Positions 39,940 through 51,800 of a stretch of 64,000 nucleotides of DNA are shown here, piece by piece. Origin of the DNA: Klebsiella michiganensis. Its GTDB lineage: Bacteria > Pseudomonadota > Gammaproteobacteria > Enterobacterales > Enterobacteriaceae. The notes below the pieces were generated by a model. It had not been told where the DNA came from, did not search any database, and saw nothing but the letters and a program-made list of their open reading frames with translations. Numbering within the stretch: the stretch's first letter is position 1; each line of letters starts with the position of its first letter. Both the position numbers and the translations under genes were made by a program. The stretch lies in the NCBI RefSeq assembly GCF_002925905.1, contig NZ_PRDB01000032.1:62001-126000 (forward strand), given 5' to 3'.

Positions 39940-40692
39940 ATGCGAAAAATACACACCGCCCTTCTGGCGGGGTGCCTTTGCTGCACCCTGTTGCCGGCTT
40001 TCGCCAAAGATGCAGGCTGGCAGTGGTACAACGAGAAGCTGAAGTCCCGGGAAGCTGAAAAGCCGCCGGTACCGGCGGCCCCGCCACCGCAGATGGATAT
40101 TCTCCAGAAGCAGGCTCTCCTGCAGCAGGCGACGAAGAAAGCCCTGGCGGAAGCCATTATGTACCCCTCGGTACCGGCCTTTGTGAAGTACTTCCGTCTG
40201 CAGAACTACTGGACGCAACAGGCAGGCCTGTTCTCGATGAGCGCGAAGAAGGCCATGCTGGCGCACCCGGAACTCGATTACAACCTGCAGTACAGCCACT
40301 ACAACGGCACCGTAAAAAACCAGCTGGCCGCTGATTATGCCGAACAGCGCCGGGCCATCTCCACCCTCGCGCAGCATTTTGGCGTGATGTTCTTTTACCG
40401 GGGCCGCGAAGCCATCGACGGCCAGCTGGTCCAGGTGATTCAGAACTTCCGCGAAACCTATGGCCTGAGCGTGATACCGGTGTCAGTTGACGGTGTCATT
40501 AACCCCATGCTGCCCGACAGCCGGACGGACCAGGGACAGGCCGCACAGCTCGGCGTGAAGTACTTCCCCGCGATGATGCTGGTCGACCCGAAAAGCGGGC
40601 AGGTGAAGCCGCTGAGTTACGGCTTCATCAGCCAGGACGACCTGGCGAAACAGTTCCTCTATGTCTCCAGCGACTTTAAACCCAATTTTTAA
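39940..40692 (+). CDS. traF: TraF, periplasmic pilus assembly protein
   Basis: 250 residues (F 247). Signal peptide ending PAFAKDAGW; a Pro-rich linker; C-terminal thioredoxin-like fold lacking CXXC, with LGVKYFPAMMLVDPKSGQVKP. It acts in the TraF/H/U/W/N/TrbBCI group for pilus assembly and retraction. Confidence 0.95.
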   Translation: MRKIHTALLAGCLCCTLLPAFAKDAGWQWYNEKLKSREAEKPPVPAAPPPQMDILQKQALLQQATKKALAEAIMYPSVPAFVKYFRLQNYWTQQAGLFSMSAKKAMLAHPELDYNLQYSHYNGTVKNQLAADYAEQRRAISTLAQHFGVMFFYRGREAIDGQLVQVIQNFRETYGLSVIPVSVDGVINPMLPDSRTDQGQAAQLGVKYFPAMMLVDPKSGQVKPLSYGFISQDDLAKQFLYVSSDFKPNF

Positions 40693-40702
40693 GGAATGAG
40701 TG

Positions 40703-40942
40703 ATGCGAAAGATTCGTTTTCCCGATTTAGACATTACCGGGATGTGGGTGCTGGCTGTGGGAGTGTTTTTTCACCTCATCGCCCGGCTTGTCAGGAAACA
40801 GCCTGAAATGGCCATGCAGGCCGCAGAAATTCTGGGTTTAGGAATGGTCATCTTCGGCGGGTACCGCATTCTCAATGCCCTCATTGCCGAAGCCGAAAAG
40901 GAGGAAAAAAACCGTGAAAAACAACCTGAAGAACACAACTAA
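40703..40942 (+). CDS. traQ: TraQ, pilin chaperone
   Basis: 79 residues; LDITGMWVLAVGVFFHLIARL matches the F TraQ core almost word for word. Two membrane helices. It helps insert TraA propilin in the inner membrane. ATG at 40703 preferred over an adjacent GTG at 40700. Its end overlaps trbB by 29 bases, which also provides the trbB ribosome site. Confidence 0.88.
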   Translation: MRKIRFPDLDITGMWVLAVGVFFHLIARLVRKQPEMAMQAAEILGLGMVIFGGYRILNALIAEAEKEEKNREKQPEEHN

Positions 40943-41492
40943 AACAGCAATCAAAACGGCGGCCTTACTCCTGACCCTTTCCGGCATGGGGCACGGAGGG
41001 ACGCTTGATGAGGTGAAGTCGCTCTGGGACCCGCAGGGTATCTCCGGTGCTTCATCTGCCTCCCGGCGGGATGGCGCTCCGCACGCGGTGACGCCGGCTT
41101 CTCAGCCCCGCTGGTTCCGGCTCAGCAACGGCAGGCAGGTGGACCTTCGGGACTGGAAAGTCGTGCTGTTCATGCAGGGGAAGTGCCCGTACTGCCATAA
41201 GTTTGACCCGGTCCTGAAGCAGCTGGCCACGCAGTACGGCTTCTCTGTCTTCCCCTATACCATTGACGGACAGGGCGATGAGGCCTTTCCGGAGGCGCTG
41301 CCGGTACCACCTGACGTGATGCAGACCTTTTTCCCCAATATCCCGGTGGCCACGCCGACCACGTTTCTGGTCAACGTGAATACGCTGGCGGCATATCCGG
41401 TTCTGCAGGGCGCCACGGATGCGCAGGGTTTTATGGCACGAGTCGATACGGTATTTCAGATGATGGGGGAGACAGGGAATGGGCGACATTAA
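40914..41492 (+). CDS. trbB: TrbB, periplasmic disulphide isomerase
   Basis: 192 residues from GTG at 40914 with AGGAGG nine bases upstream. Signal segment, then a thioredoxin/DsbC-like fold with the active site GKCPYCHKFDP and cis-Pro region VATPTTFLVN. It folds the Cys-rich Tra proteins (TraH, TraU, TraN). The end overlaps traH by 14 bases. Confidence 0.95.
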   Translation: MKNNLKNTTKTAIKTAALLLTLSGMGHGGTLDEVKSLWDPQGISGASSASRRDGAPHAVTPASQPRWFRLSNGRQVDLRDWKVVLFMQGKCPYCHKFDPVLKQLATQYGFSVFPYTIDGQGDEAFPEALPVPPDVMQTFFPNIPVATPTTFLVNVNTLAAYPVLQGATDAQGFMARVDTVFQMMGETGNGRH

Positions 41493-42849
41493 GAGGGCCG
41501 CGCTGGCGGGCGGTTTTTTGCTGGGGCTGTCTCTCCCGGCAGCCGCCGATGTGAACGGCGATATGAATAACTTCTTCAACAAGCTGGGGTTCGCGTCCAA
41601 TACCAGTCAGCCACAGGTCTGGCAGGGACAGGCGGCGGGCTATGCCTCCGGCGGTTCGCTGTATGCCAGAACGCAGGTGAAAACCATCCAGCTGGTCAGC
41701 ATGACCCTGCCGGATATCAACGCCGGCTGCGGCGGCATCGATGCGTACCTGGGCTCATTCAGCTTCATTAACAGCGAGCAGCTGCAGCGCTTCGGCAAAC
41801 AAATCATGTCCAATGCGGCGGGCTACTTCTTTGACCTTGCCCTGCAGACTACGGTACCCGAAATTAAAACGGCCAAAGACTTCCTCCAGAAGATGGCCAG
41901 CGACATCAACAGTATGAACCTCAGCTCCTGTCAGGCCGCACAGGGCATTGTGGGTGGTCTGTTCCCCCGCACCCAGGTGGCGCAGCAGAAGGTCTGCCAG
42001 GACATTGCCGGTGAGAGCAATATCTTTGCCGACTGGGCGGCATCGCGTCAGGGCTGTTCGGTTGGCGGGCAGATGGGCAAGGTGCAGGATAAAGCCAGCG
42101 ATAAGGACAAGGAGCGCGTCATGAAGAACATCAACATCATGTGGAACGCCCTGTCCAAAAACCGGCTTTTTGACGGCAATAAGGAGCTGAAAGAGTTTGT
42201 GATGACGCTGACCGGGACGCTGATTTTTGGTGAGAACAGTGAGATTACGCCGCTGCCGGCGCGTACCACCGACCAGGACCTGATTAAAGCCATGATGGAA
42301 GGGGGGACGGCTAAAATCTACCACTGCAACGATTCTGAAAAATGCCTGAAAGTAGTCGCAGATGCGACGGTCACCATTGCCGCCGACAAGGCGCTTAAGA
42401 GCCAGATTTCGACACTTCTGAGCAGTATTCAGAGCAAGGCGGTAATGGACCAGACCCTGACGGAGCAGGAGAAGGGCTTTATCTCCAGCACCACCATCCC
42501 GGTGTTCAAATACATTGTCGACCCGCAGATGCTGGGTATTTCAAACACGCTGATTTATCAGCTGACGGACTATATCGGCTACGACATTCTCCTGCAGTAC
42601 ATCCAGGAGCTTATTCAGCAGGCCCGGGCCATGATTGCCACAGGCAACTATCCGCAGTCGACAATGGATTTAATTCTGGAAAACCTGAATCAGGCAAGCG
42701 TACAGATTGCCGCCTTTCAGGCGCGTGTTCAGGTCCAGCAGGATGCGATGCTGGTTGTTGACCGGCAGATGAGTTACATGCGTCAGCAGGTGTCCGCCCG
42801 CATGATGACCCGCTACCAGAACAACTACCATTTCGGAGGGAGCCTCTGA
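41479..42849 (+). CDS. traH: TraH, pilus assembly protein
   Basis: 456 residues (F 458). Signal peptide (AALAGGFLLGLSLPAAADV), Cys-containing periplasmic body, C-terminal coiled coil (residues about 385-445). It associates with TraF, TraU and TrbI. TGATG overlap with traG. Confidence 0.95.
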   Translation: MGDIKRAALAGGFLLGLSLPAAADVNGDMNNFFNKLGFASNTSQPQVWQGQAAGYASGGSLYARTQVKTIQLVSMTLPDINAGCGGIDAYLGSFSFINSEQLQRFGKQIMSNAAGYFFDLALQTTVPEIKTAKDFLQKMASDINSMNLSSCQAAQGIVGGLFPRTQVAQQKVCQDIAGESNIFADWAASRQGCSVGGQMGKVQDKASDKDKERVMKNINIMWNALSKNRLFDGNKELKEFVMTLTGTLIFGENSEITPLPARTTDQDLIKAMMEGGTAKIYHCNDSEKCLKVVADATVTIAADKALKSQISTLLSSIQSKAVMDQTLTEQEKGFISSTTIPVFKYIVDPQMLGISNTLIYQLTDYIGYDILLQYIQELIQQARAMIATGNYPQSTMDLILENLNQASVQIAAFQARVQVQQDAMLVVDRQMSYMRQQVSARMMTRYQNNYHFGGSL

Positions 42850-45719
42850 TGACGCCACTTGAAATCTACACCATCGCCGGGGGCGACTGGCTGCGGGGTA
42901 ATCTCAATGCCATCGCGGCGTTCATGGGGACCGCCACCTGGTCGTCCATTGAGAAAATGTGCATCGCGTTTTCGGTGCTGATTGTGGCCGTCAGCTGGGT
43001 GAAAAAACACAACATCATGGACCTTGTCGGCTGGGTGTTTTCCCTGACCCTGGTCTCGATGCTGGTTGTCGTCCGTACACCTGTACAGATAATCGACTAC
43101 AGCAACGTGGCGCAGGTCTACAAAGTGGATAACGTCCCGGTTGGTCTGGCTATTCCGGCATCGCTGACCACGCGTGTGGGTAATGCCCTGGTACAGAGCT
43201 ACGAGATGATTTTCTCCCTGCCTGACAGTGTGACCTACAGTAAGACCGGGATGCTGTTTGGCGGAAACCTGGTGGCGAAAAGCACCGATTTTGTTTCGCA
43301 GAACCCCGAAATCACCACCCTGTTCTCCGACTATGTCCAGAACTGCGTGATGGGCGATATCTTTCTCAACGGTAAATACACCCTTGAGGAGCTGATGAAC
43401 TCCTCTGACCCGTACACGCTGATATTTTCAAAGCCCAGTCCGCTGCGTCAGGTACCCAATCACGACTATAAGTTTCTTGAAAAGCCGGAACTGGGCTCGG
43501 CCTTTATCAGTTGCCAGGTGGCAGCGACACAGCTTAAACAACGGCTGGCGCTCGACTCCCAGACTGGCGGGAAGACCTGGAGCTACTATGCGCGCCAGCT
43601 GTTCGGTGGCAAACCCAATCCGGACCTGCTGTTCAGCCAGATGATAGGCGACAGCTACGGATACTTCTATAACGCCAGCCAGAGTGCCGGGCAGATTATC
43701 CGCCAGAACGTCACCATGAATGCGCTGCGTAACGGTCTCCAGAGCTACGCGTCCCGCAGCGGCGACACGGCAAGCCTCGTGAACATCGCCAACACCACGT
43801 CGCTGGAAAAGCAGCGTCTGGCACAGGCCACGATGGGGCATCAGGCCCTGCGCTCTCTGCCGATGATGCAGACGGTGATCATGGGCATCATGATTGGGTT
43901 GTTCCCCATACTGATTATGAGCGCGATGTTCAACATGATGACGCTGCAGGTGATAAAGGGCTACGCGTTTGCCCTGGTATGGCTACAGTCCTGGCCGCTG
44001 GTCTACTCCATCCTGAACAGCGCGATGGCCTACTACGCAAAACAGAACGGTGTCCCGGTGGTCCTCTCAGAGCTCTCTCAGGTGCAGCTCAAGAACTCAG
44101 ATATTGCGACCACGGCCGGGTATATCTCGATGATGATACCGCCGCTCACCTGGTATATGGTCAAGAACCTCGGGGCCGGCTTCTCCAGTGCTTACAGCCA
44201 CTTTGCCTCCTCGGGACTCAGTTCGACGTCTCAGGCGGCATCCGGTGTCGTCGATGGCAACTATTCCTTCGCCAATATGCAGATGGAGAATGTCAGCGGC
44301 TACAACTGGGGCACCAACAGTTCAACCAGCTTCGGGCAGATGTCGCGGCAGCTTGGGAACGGAGGCATGGAAACACAGACCGGGGACGGGACGACACTCT
44401 GGGATGCGCGCTCCTCTAAGATTCCGGTGGATATCAACGTCAGCCGGCAACTGGCCAGTGCCAATCAACAGATGGCCCGCGAGACAGATGTGCAGGCACA
44501 GAGTCACCTGCATGGTTATAACAGCAGCGTGACGAGCGCCTGGAACAGCCTGAAGCAGTTTGGCACAAATATGGGTACCAGTGCATCGACGACGAGTGGG
44601 GCCGATAATACTGAGTCGTCGCAGGATGCGAAAATGGCCAGTCAGATGATGAATGCTTCAAAGGCATTCTCGAAAGCGACCGGCATGAGAGATGAGCAGT
44701 CGTTCCAGCATCTGATGGACGAGTCATCAAGAGGAACGATAACGGGCGAGGCATACGGCGGCATTCAGTGGAACACGGGTGATCAGCTGCTCGGAAAAGC
44801 GGGAAAACTGTTTACCGGCGCCAGTGCTCAGGGGGGGCTAAAACTTTCGGCCAGTGGTTCCGGAAGTACCGGTTCAACTGATTCTGTGGGGCAGTCAGGA
44901 AGTCGCTCTCAGGACAGTCGTCAGGATGCCACTGCTCAGGCAGCAAAAGATTTCAAAGAGAGTTACGATTACTTTAATAGCCGTAAAACCACTACATCAG
45001 GAAATGTTACTGATAATAATGCCAGCTCGCGTGTTGACCAGTTTGCCGCGTCACTCTCCAGTGCCAAAAACAGCTATGACCAGTATACAAACAGCCGGAC
45101 ACGTAGTCATGAATACAGTGAGATGGCATCGCGCACAGAGAGTATGAGCGGCCAGATGAACGAAAATCTGACTCAGCAGTTTGCGAGTTTTGTTCAGCAG
45201 CGTGATCCACACAATGCCAGCAATATTCTGACGAACACAACCTCTCCGGAGATCGCCGCGCAACGTGAAGCTCTGGCGCGTGAATTCGTCAAAGCGCAGG
45301 TTGAACCAAAGATTGATGGTGCTTATCAACAGGGTCGCGAAAGCATTGGTCAGAATATGCCTGGGGTGTCCGGTGGGAGTGATAGCAGTACCGTGATGGC
45401 GGATTACGGGCGTAATAGTGGTAATATTAATGAGATGACAAGGGATGCAGGGATTAAAGAGAACGTGGCCCAGAGCGTCGAAGGGATGATTGCTGAGAAT
45501 AAACAAACTCATCAGGAAACCAGTCAGAAGATAGACCAGCAGGGTGGTGATGTGAGAAAACAGCAGACCGATCTGGAAAACCACCACAAAACAGAAGGAA
45601 ATAATTTTACGGGTGAATATAATAAAGATATTGACAATCAGAAGGAAAATCCGATCTGGAATACAACAAGGAAATTCAAAGAAAGAGCGGAAAAACAAAC
45701 GGAAAAATTTAATAAATAA
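42849..45719 (+). CDS. traG: TraG, pilus assembly, mating-pair and entry-exclusion target protein
   Basis: 956 residues (F 938). N-terminal half with about five membrane helices (LIVAVSWVKKH... and MGIMIGLFPILIMSAMF) is needed for pili. The C-terminal half is a large Ser/Gln/Asn-rich, coiled-coil-prone periplasmic domain that stabilises mating pairs and, in F, is recognised by TraS of the recipient. The last 250 residues are more AT-rich than the rest, as would fit diversifying exclusion specificity together with the neighbouring gene. Confidence 0.95.
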   Translation: MTPLEIYTIAGGDWLRGNLNAIAAFMGTATWSSIEKMCIAFSVLIVAVSWVKKHNIMDLVGWVFSLTLVSMLVVVRTPVQIIDYSNVAQVYKVDNVPVGLAIPASLTTRVGNALVQSYEMIFSLPDSVTYSKTGMLFGGNLVAKSTDFVSQNPEITTLFSDYVQNCVMGDIFLNGKYTLEELMNSSDPYTLIFSKPSPLRQVPNHDYKFLEKPELGSAFISCQVAATQLKQRLALDSQTGGKTWSYYARQLFGGKPNPDLLFSQMIGDSYGYFYNASQSAGQIIRQNVTMNALRNGLQSYASRSGDTASLVNIANTTSLEKQRLAQATMGHQALRSLPMMQTVIMGIMIGLFPILIMSAMFNMMTLQVIKGYAFALVWLQSWPLVYSILNSAMAYYAKQNGVPVVLSELSQVQLKNSDIATTAGYISMMIPPLTWYMVKNLGAGFSSAYSHFASSGLSSTSQAASGVVDGNYSFANMQMENVSGYNWGTNSSTSFGQMSRQLGNGGMETQTGDGTTLWDARSSKIPVDINVSRQLASANQQMARETDVQAQSHLHGYNSSVTSAWNSLKQFGTNMGTSASTTSGADNTESSQDAKMASQMMNASKAFSKATGMRDEQSFQHLMDESSRGTITGEAYGGIQWNTGDQLLGKAGKLFTGASAQGGLKLSASGSGSTGSTDSVGQSGSRSQDSRQDATAQAAKDFKESYDYFNSRKTTTSGNVTDNNASSRVDQFAASLSSAKNSYDQYTNSRTRSHEYSEMASRTESMSGQMNENLTQQFASFVQQRDPHNASNILTNTTSPEIAAQREALAREFVKAQVEPKIDGAYQQGRESIGQNMPGVSGGSDSSTVMADYGRNSGNINEMTRDAGIKENVAQSVEGMIAENKQTHQETSQKIDQQGGDVRKQQTDLENHHKTEGNNFTGEYNKDIDNQKENPIWNTTRKFKERAEKQTEKFNK

Positions 45720-45738
45720 TTGTTGGTGAGATTGGGAT

Positions 45739-46293
45739 ATGATATCAAACAAGCAGATATTACAGGAAGTTGAAAGGCTTAAAATTAATTTTAAAAATGG
45801 TGATGTAGAAGTTCCTAATATGTGGCGATGTTTCTGGCCAGGACTTTCAATAATGGTCTGGATGGTTGGCTTGCCTTTGATATTATATGGGTGGAAAATG
45901 TTTCTTTTAGATCCGCCTAATGTTGCACGTACTGCCATCGCAGCTTCGGTCGTAATTGGATTTGCTGCCGGGCTTTTTATCATGCTAAACGTTGTTAACG
46001 CCAGGGCTTTATATCTTTCGATCCCCGAATCTTTTCGCGACACGTCAGTGCTGTGTCGGTTTATTTCCACCAAGTTCAGGGGGTACCTGTTTACGTACCT
46101 GATCGGCTATGCCACGCTGATCGTGATATGTTCGCTCTTTGTTTATGGTCCGATTTACTCCTGTATCTTAACTATTGTGTTGTCATTCGGCCTTATGATT
46201 TACATGAATGTCGATCTTAATCGCTATCAACTGACCGCCCTGACCTCGTTGCTGGAATCTATCAAGGGTAAAGAAACAAAGACAGTTCAATGA
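45739..46293 (+). CDS. traS: TraS-like entry-exclusion membrane protein
   Basis: 184 residues with four helices (about 35-52, 66-86, 116-134, 138-157), a plan like F TraS (149 residues) and in the same position after traG. TraS sits in the inner membrane of the recipient and blocks DNA entry from donors with the matching TraG. The sequence is AT-rich and diverged, as exclusion proteins are. Identification rests on position and topology. No traT follows. Confidence 0.6.
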   Translation: MISNKQILQEVERLKINFKNGDVEVPNMWRCFWPGLSIMVWMVGLPLILYGWKMFLLDPPNVARTAIAASVVIGFAAGLFIMLNVVNARALYLSIPESFRDTSVLCRFISTKFRGYLFTYLIGYATLIVICSLFVYGPIYSCILTIVLSFGLMIYMNVDLNRYQLTALTSLLESIKGKETKTVQ

Positions 46294-46528
46294 GTTATTC
46301 TTTGAGTTTAACTGTCCGGGTATTAAGTACGGATTAGTTAAGCTCACTCGGCAAGATCTTCATTTCTATTTTTATCTTAAACGGTGAGCTGGTGTGCAAT
46401 TTATTGTGCACCTGTGAGGTGTTGCCGCCATCGGCGGAATGATTTAATCACACAGCAATTACCTTCTGCCGGCTAGCTTTCTGCTATCCGGCATTCCTTC
46501 CTCAATGGTTTACTGACGGATTATTGCC
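46294..46528. other. Intergenic region where traT is expected
   Basis: 235 bp without a gene. It holds short inverted repeats (GTGCAAT-TT-ATTGTGCAC-like near 46393-46410; GCCGGCTAGC...GCTATCCGGC near 46468-46495) that may be terminator or deletion scars. No remnant of a TraT lipoprotein reading frame could be recognised. Confidence 0.5.
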
Positions 46529-48829
46529 ATGAGTTTTAATGCCAAAGATATGACGCAGGGCGGTCAGATCGCCAATATGCGTTTCCGTATGTTCGGTCAG
46601 ATTGCCAATATTATATTTTATGTGCTGTTTATTTTATTCTGGGTGTTATGTGGCCTGATGCTGATGTACCGGCTCAGCTGGCAGACGTTTGTTAACGGCT
46701 GCGTGTACTGGTGGTGTACGACGCTCGGTCCCATGCGCGATATTATTCGCTCCCAGCCCGTCTACACCATTCAGTATTACGGCCAGTCGCTGGAATATAC
46801 CTCAGAACAAATCCTGGCCGATAAATACACTATCTGGTGCGGTGAGCAGCTGTGGACCAGTTTTGTGTTTGCGGCCGTGGTTTCCCTCGTTATCTGTATC
46901 GTGACGTTCTTTGTCGCCAGCTGGGTGCTGGGACGTCAGGGTAAGCAGCAGAGTGAGGATGAGAATACCGGCGGGCGCCAGCTTTCCGACAAGCCCAAAG
47001 AAGTGGCCCGCCAGATGAAGCGTGATGGTATGGCCTCGGACATTAAAATTGGCGACCTGCCGATACTGCTGAACTCTGAAATCCAGAACTTCTGTCTCCA
47101 CGGTACCGTGGGCTCCGGTAAGTCTGAGGTGATACGCCGTCTGCTGAACTACGTCCGCGCCCGGGGCGATATGGCCATCATCTACGACCGCTCCTGTGAG
47201 TTTGTCAAAAGCTACTACGACCCGTCGCTCGATAAAATCCTCAACCCGCTGGACTCGCGCTGTGCCGCGTGGGATTTGTGGAAAGAGTGCCTGACGCTGC
47301 CGGACTTCGATAACGTTTCGAACACCCTTATCCCGATGGGCACCAAAGAGGACCCGTTCTGGCAGGGTTCAGGGCGCACCATCTTTGCCGAAGGCGCGTA
47401 TCTGATGCGCGAAGACAAGGACCGCAGCTACGAGAAGCTGGTTGATACCATGCTCTCCATCAAAATCGACAAGCTGCGCGCCTATCTGCAGAACACCCCG
47501 GCGGCGAACCTGGTGGAAGAAAAAATTGAGAAAACCGCTATCAGTATCCGTGCGGTGCTGACCAACTACGTCAAGGCCATCCGCTACCTGCAGGGCATTG
47601 AGAAGAATGGCGAGCCGTTCACTATCCGGGACTGGATGCGCGGTGTGCGTGAGGACAGGCCCAATGGCTGGCTGTTCATCTCCTCCAATGCAGACACGCA
47701 TGCTTCCCTGAAGCCCGTTATCTCCATGTGGCTGTCGATTGCTATCCGGGGTCTGCTGGCTATGGGGGAGAACCGCAACCGGCGCGTGTGGATTTTTGCT
47801 GATGAGCTTCCCACGCTGCACAAGCTGCCGGACCTGGTCGAAATCCTGCCGGAAGCGCGTAAGTTCGGCGGCTGCTATGTGTTTGGTATTCAGTCCTACG
47901 CCCAGCTGGAAGACATCTATGGCGTGAAACCCGCCGCCACGCTCTTTGACGTGATGAACACCCGGGCCTTCTTCCGTTCTCCCAGCAGGGAAATAGCGGA
48001 GTTTGCCGCCGGTGAGATTGGTGAGAAGGAAATCCTCAAGGCCAGCGAACAGTACTCCTACGGTGCAGACCCGGTGCGTGACGGGGTATCGACCGGGAAA
48101 GAAAAAGAGCGTGAAACGCTGGTCAGCTACTCCGATATTCAGACGCTGCCGGACCTGTCCTGCTATGTCACGCTGCCCGGGCCGTATCCGGCTGTGAAGC
48201 TCGCTCTCAAATACAAACCGCGCCCGAAAATTGCTGAGGGATTTATTCAGCGCACTCTCGATACGCGGGTGGATGCACGGCTTAGTGCTCTGCTGGAAGC
48301 GCGGGAGGCCGAAGGCAGTCTGGCGCGGGCGCTTTTCACGCCGGATGCGCCGGAGCCTGAACAGAGTGATGCAGACAGCAGGACATCGCCCGGACAGCCA
48401 GAGCCGGAAAGCGCCCCGGTCTCACCTGCACCCGTGAAGTCCGCGTCGACAGCTGAAACGCTGGCCGCACAGCCATCCGTTAAGGCGTCAGAAGCGCCAC
48501 AGGCTAAAGTCACGACCGTACCGTTAACCCGTCCTGTACCGGCAGCCACCACTACTGCTGCTGCCAGCGCGACAGGGTCTTCTGCTGCGGCGACGGCCAC
48601 GACCGGCGGCACCGAACAGGAGTTGGCTCAGCAGCCTGCAGAGCAGGGACAGGAGATGATGCCGGCTGGCATGAATGAGGACGGTGAAATCGAAGACATG
48701 CAGGCGTATGACGCCTGGCTGGCTGATGAGCAGACGCAGCGCGAGATGCAGCGGCGTGAAGAGGTCAACATTAACCACAGCCACCGCCGCGATGAGCAGG
48801 ATGATATTGAGATTGGAGGGAATTTCTGA
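46529..48829 (+). CDS. traD: TraD, coupling ATPase
   Basis: 766 residues (F 717). Two N-terminal helices (residues about 24-47 and 104-128), Walker [14 protein letters not shown] near 191, Walker [14 protein letters not shown] near 422. The C-terminal tail has a long Ala/Pro/Ser/Thr-rich insert (residues about 600-720), then [20 protein letters not shown] and a final IEIGGNF, the part that docks on TraM in F. It brings the relaxosome to the secretion channel. TGATG overlap with traI. Confidence 0.96.
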   Translation: MSFNAKDMTQGGQIANMRFRMFGQIANIIFYVLFILFWVLCGLMLMYRLSWQTFVNGCVYWWCTTLGPMRDIIRSQPVYTIQYYGQSLEYTSEQILADKYTIWCGEQLWTSFVFAAVVSLVICIVTFFVASWVLGRQGKQQSEDENTGGRQLSDKPKEVARQMKRDGMASDIKIGDLPILLNSEIQNFCLHGTVGSGKSEVIRRLLNYVRARGDMAIIYDRSCEFVKSYYDPSLDKILNPLDSRCAAWDLWKECLTLPDFDNVSNTLIPMGTKEDPFWQGSGRTIFAEGAYLMREDKDRSYEKLVDTMLSIKIDKLRAYLQNTPAANLVEEKIEKTAISIRAVLTNYVKAIRYLQGIEKNGEPFTIRDWMRGVREDRPNGWLFISSNADTHASLKPVISMWLSIAIRGLLAMGENRNRRVWIFADELPTLHKLPDLVEILPEARKFGGCYVFGIQSYAQLEDIYGVKPAATLFDVMNTRAFFRSPSREIAEFAAGEIGEKEILKASEQYSYGADPVRDGVSTGKEKERETLVSYSDIQTLPDLSCYVTLPGPYPAVKLALKYKPRPKIAEGFIQRTLDTRVDARLSALLEAREAEGSLARALFTPDAPEPEQSDADSRTSPGQPEPESAPVSPAPVKSASTAETLAAQPSVKASEAPQAKVTTVPLTRPVPAATTTAAASATGSSAAATATTGGTEQELAQQPAEQGQEMMPAGMNEDGEIEDMQAYDAWLADEQTQREMQRREEVNINHSHRRDEQDDIEIGGNF

Positions 48830-51800
48830 TGATGTCGATTGGCTCCGTCAAGTCGGCCGGGAGTGCCAGTAATTACTATACAGACAAAGACAATTACTAC
48901 GTCATCGGCAGCATGGAGGAACGCTGGCAGGGCAAAGGGGCGGAAGCGCTGGGTCTGGACGGAAAAGCGGTCGACAAGGCCGTGTTCACCGAACTACTGA
49001 AAGGGAAACTGCCGGATGGCAGCGACCTGACCCGGATGCAGGACGGCGCCAATAAGCACCGGCCGGGTTATGACCTGACCTTTTCGGCGCCCAAAAGCGT
49101 GTCGGTGATGGCGATGCTGGGCGGTGATAAACGTCTTATCGATGCCCACAACCAGGCGGTGACGGTAGCCGTGAAACAGCTGGAGACTCTGGCGGCAACC
49201 CGTGTCATGACGGACGGAAAAAGCGAAACGGTACTGACCGGCAATCTGATTGTGGCGAAATTCAACCACGATACGAACCGTAATCAGGAGCCGCAGCTGC
49301 ACACCCATGCCGTCGTTATCAATGCCACGCAGAACGGGGACAAGTGGCAGTCTCTCGGCACCGATACGGTTGGTAAAACGGGTTTTATCGAGAATGTGTA
49401 CGCTAACCAGACAGCCTTCGGGAAACTCTACCGGGAGGCGCTGAAACCCCTGGTGGAAAAGCTCGGGTATGAGACAAAGGTGGTGGGCAAGCACGGCATG
49501 TGGGAGATGAAGGACGTGCCGGTAGAGGCGTTTTCCACGCGCAGCCAGGAGCTCAGGGAGGCGGCAGGACCCGATGCGTCCCTGAAGTCCCGGGATGTGG
49601 CCGCGCTCGATACCCGCAAGTCGAAGGAAGCCATCGATCCGGCAGAGAAGATGGTGGAGTGGATGAACACGCTGAAGGAGACCGGCTTCGACATCCGTGG
49701 CTACCGTGAAGCTGCTGACGCGCATGCAGCAGAGCTGGCCCGCGCACCCGTAGCGCCGGAGAAGACCGACGGGCCGGATATCACGGATGTGGTGACCCGG
49801 GCCATTGCCGGTCTCAGCGACCGCAAGGTGCAGTTTACGTATGCCGATGTGCTGGCGCGCACGGTTGGCCAGCTGGAGGCAAAGCCGGGGGTGTTTGAAC
49901 TGGCGCGGACGGGCATCGATGCGGCGATTGAACGGGAGCAGCTTATCCCGCTCGACCGGGAGAAAGGCCTGTTCACCTCAAACATTCACGTCCTTGATGA
50001 GCTCTCTGTGAAAGCGCTCAGCCAGGAAATCCAGCGGCAGAACCACGTCTCCGTCACGCCGGATGCCGGTGTTGTGCGCGAAAAACCCTTCAGCGATGCG
50101 GTCAGCGTCCTGGCGCAGGACCGTCCGGCGATGGGGATTGTCGCCGGTCAGGGCGGCGCGGCAGGCCAGCGGGAGCGGGTGGCCGAGCTGACGCTGATGG
50201 CCCGGGAGCAGGGGCGCGACGTGCATATCCTCGCCGCCGATAATCGCTCCCGGGAATTTCTTGCCGGGGATGCGCGACTGGCCGGAGAAACCGTCACAGG
50301 CAAATCTGCCCTGCAGGACGGGACGGCGTTTATCCCGGGCGGGACCTTAATTGTCGACCAGGCAGAGAAGCTGAGCCTGAAGGAGACGATTTCCCTGCTC
50401 GATGGCGCCATGCGCCATAACGTGCAGGTCCTGCTCTCCGACAGCGGCAAGCGCAGTGGAACCGGGAGCGCGCTGACAGTCCTGAAAGACAGCGGCGTGA
50501 ACACCTACCGGTGGCAGGGCGGAAAACAGGCGACGGCAGACATCATCAGTGAGCCGGACAAGAGTGCGCGCTACAGCCGGCTGGCACAGGAGTTTGCCGC
50601 CAGCGTGCGCGAAGGGCAGGAGAGCGTGGCGCAAATCAGCGGCACGCGTGAGCAGAATGTCCTGAACAACGTTATCCGCGACACCCTCAAAAATGAGGGG
50701 GCGCTCGGCAACCGGGACATGGCGGTGACCGCGCTGACGCCGGTGTGGCTGGACAGTAAGAGCCGGGGAGTGCGGGACTTTTACCGTGAGGGCATGGTCA
50801 TGGAGCGGTGGGACCCTGAGGCCCGAAAGCATGACCGCTTTGTCATTGACCGTGTGACGGCCAGCAGCAACATGCTGACCCTGAAAGACCGCGAGGGGGA
50901 GCGTCTGGACCTGAAAGTCTCCGCCGTCGACAGCCAGTGGACGCTGTTTCGCACGGATAAGCTGCCGGTGGCAGAGGGCGAACGTCTGGCGGTACTCGGG
51001 AAAATCCCCGACACGCGCCTGAAGGGCGGGGAAAGTGTCACGGTGCTGAAAGCGGAAGCCGGGCAGCTGACGGTTCAGCGGCCCGGGCAGAAAACCACGC
51101 AGACGCTTCCTGTCGGCAGCAGCCCGTTTGACGGTATCAAGGTCGGCCACGGCTGGGTGGAGAGTCCCGGCCGGTCGGTCAGCGAGACGGCGACCGTCTT
51201 TGCCTCGGTCACGCAGCGCGAACTCGACAATGCCACGCTCAACCAGCTGGCGCAGAGCGGGAACCATATCCGGCTGTACTCGGCGCAGGACGCGGCCCGC
51301 ACCACAGAGAAACTGGCGCGCCACACCGCGTTCAGTGTGGTCTCAGAGCAGCTGAAGGCCCGCTCGGGAGAAGCAGACCTGGAGGCGGCCATCGCACAGC
51401 AGAAAGCCGGACTGCATACCCCGGCAGAGCAGGCTGTTCACCTTTCCATCCCGCTGCTGGAGAGCAACAGCCTGACCTTTACCCGGCCGCAGTTGCTGGC
51501 CGCAGCTCTGGAAACCGGCGACGGCAAAGTCCCGATGAAGGACATAGAGGCAACCATTCAGGCGCAGATTAAGGCAGGCAGTCTGCTGAATGTGCCGGTG
51601 GCCTCCGGCCACGGCAATGACCTGCTGATTTCCCGCCAGACCTGGGATGCGGAGAAAAGCGTCCTGACGCGGGTGCTGGAAGGTAAGGATGCGGTGGCAC
51701 CGCTGATGGGCCGGGTGCCGGGCAGCCTCATGACAGACCTGACCGCCGGACAGCGTGCGGCAACCCGGATGATACTCGAGACCCCGGACCGGTTCACTGT

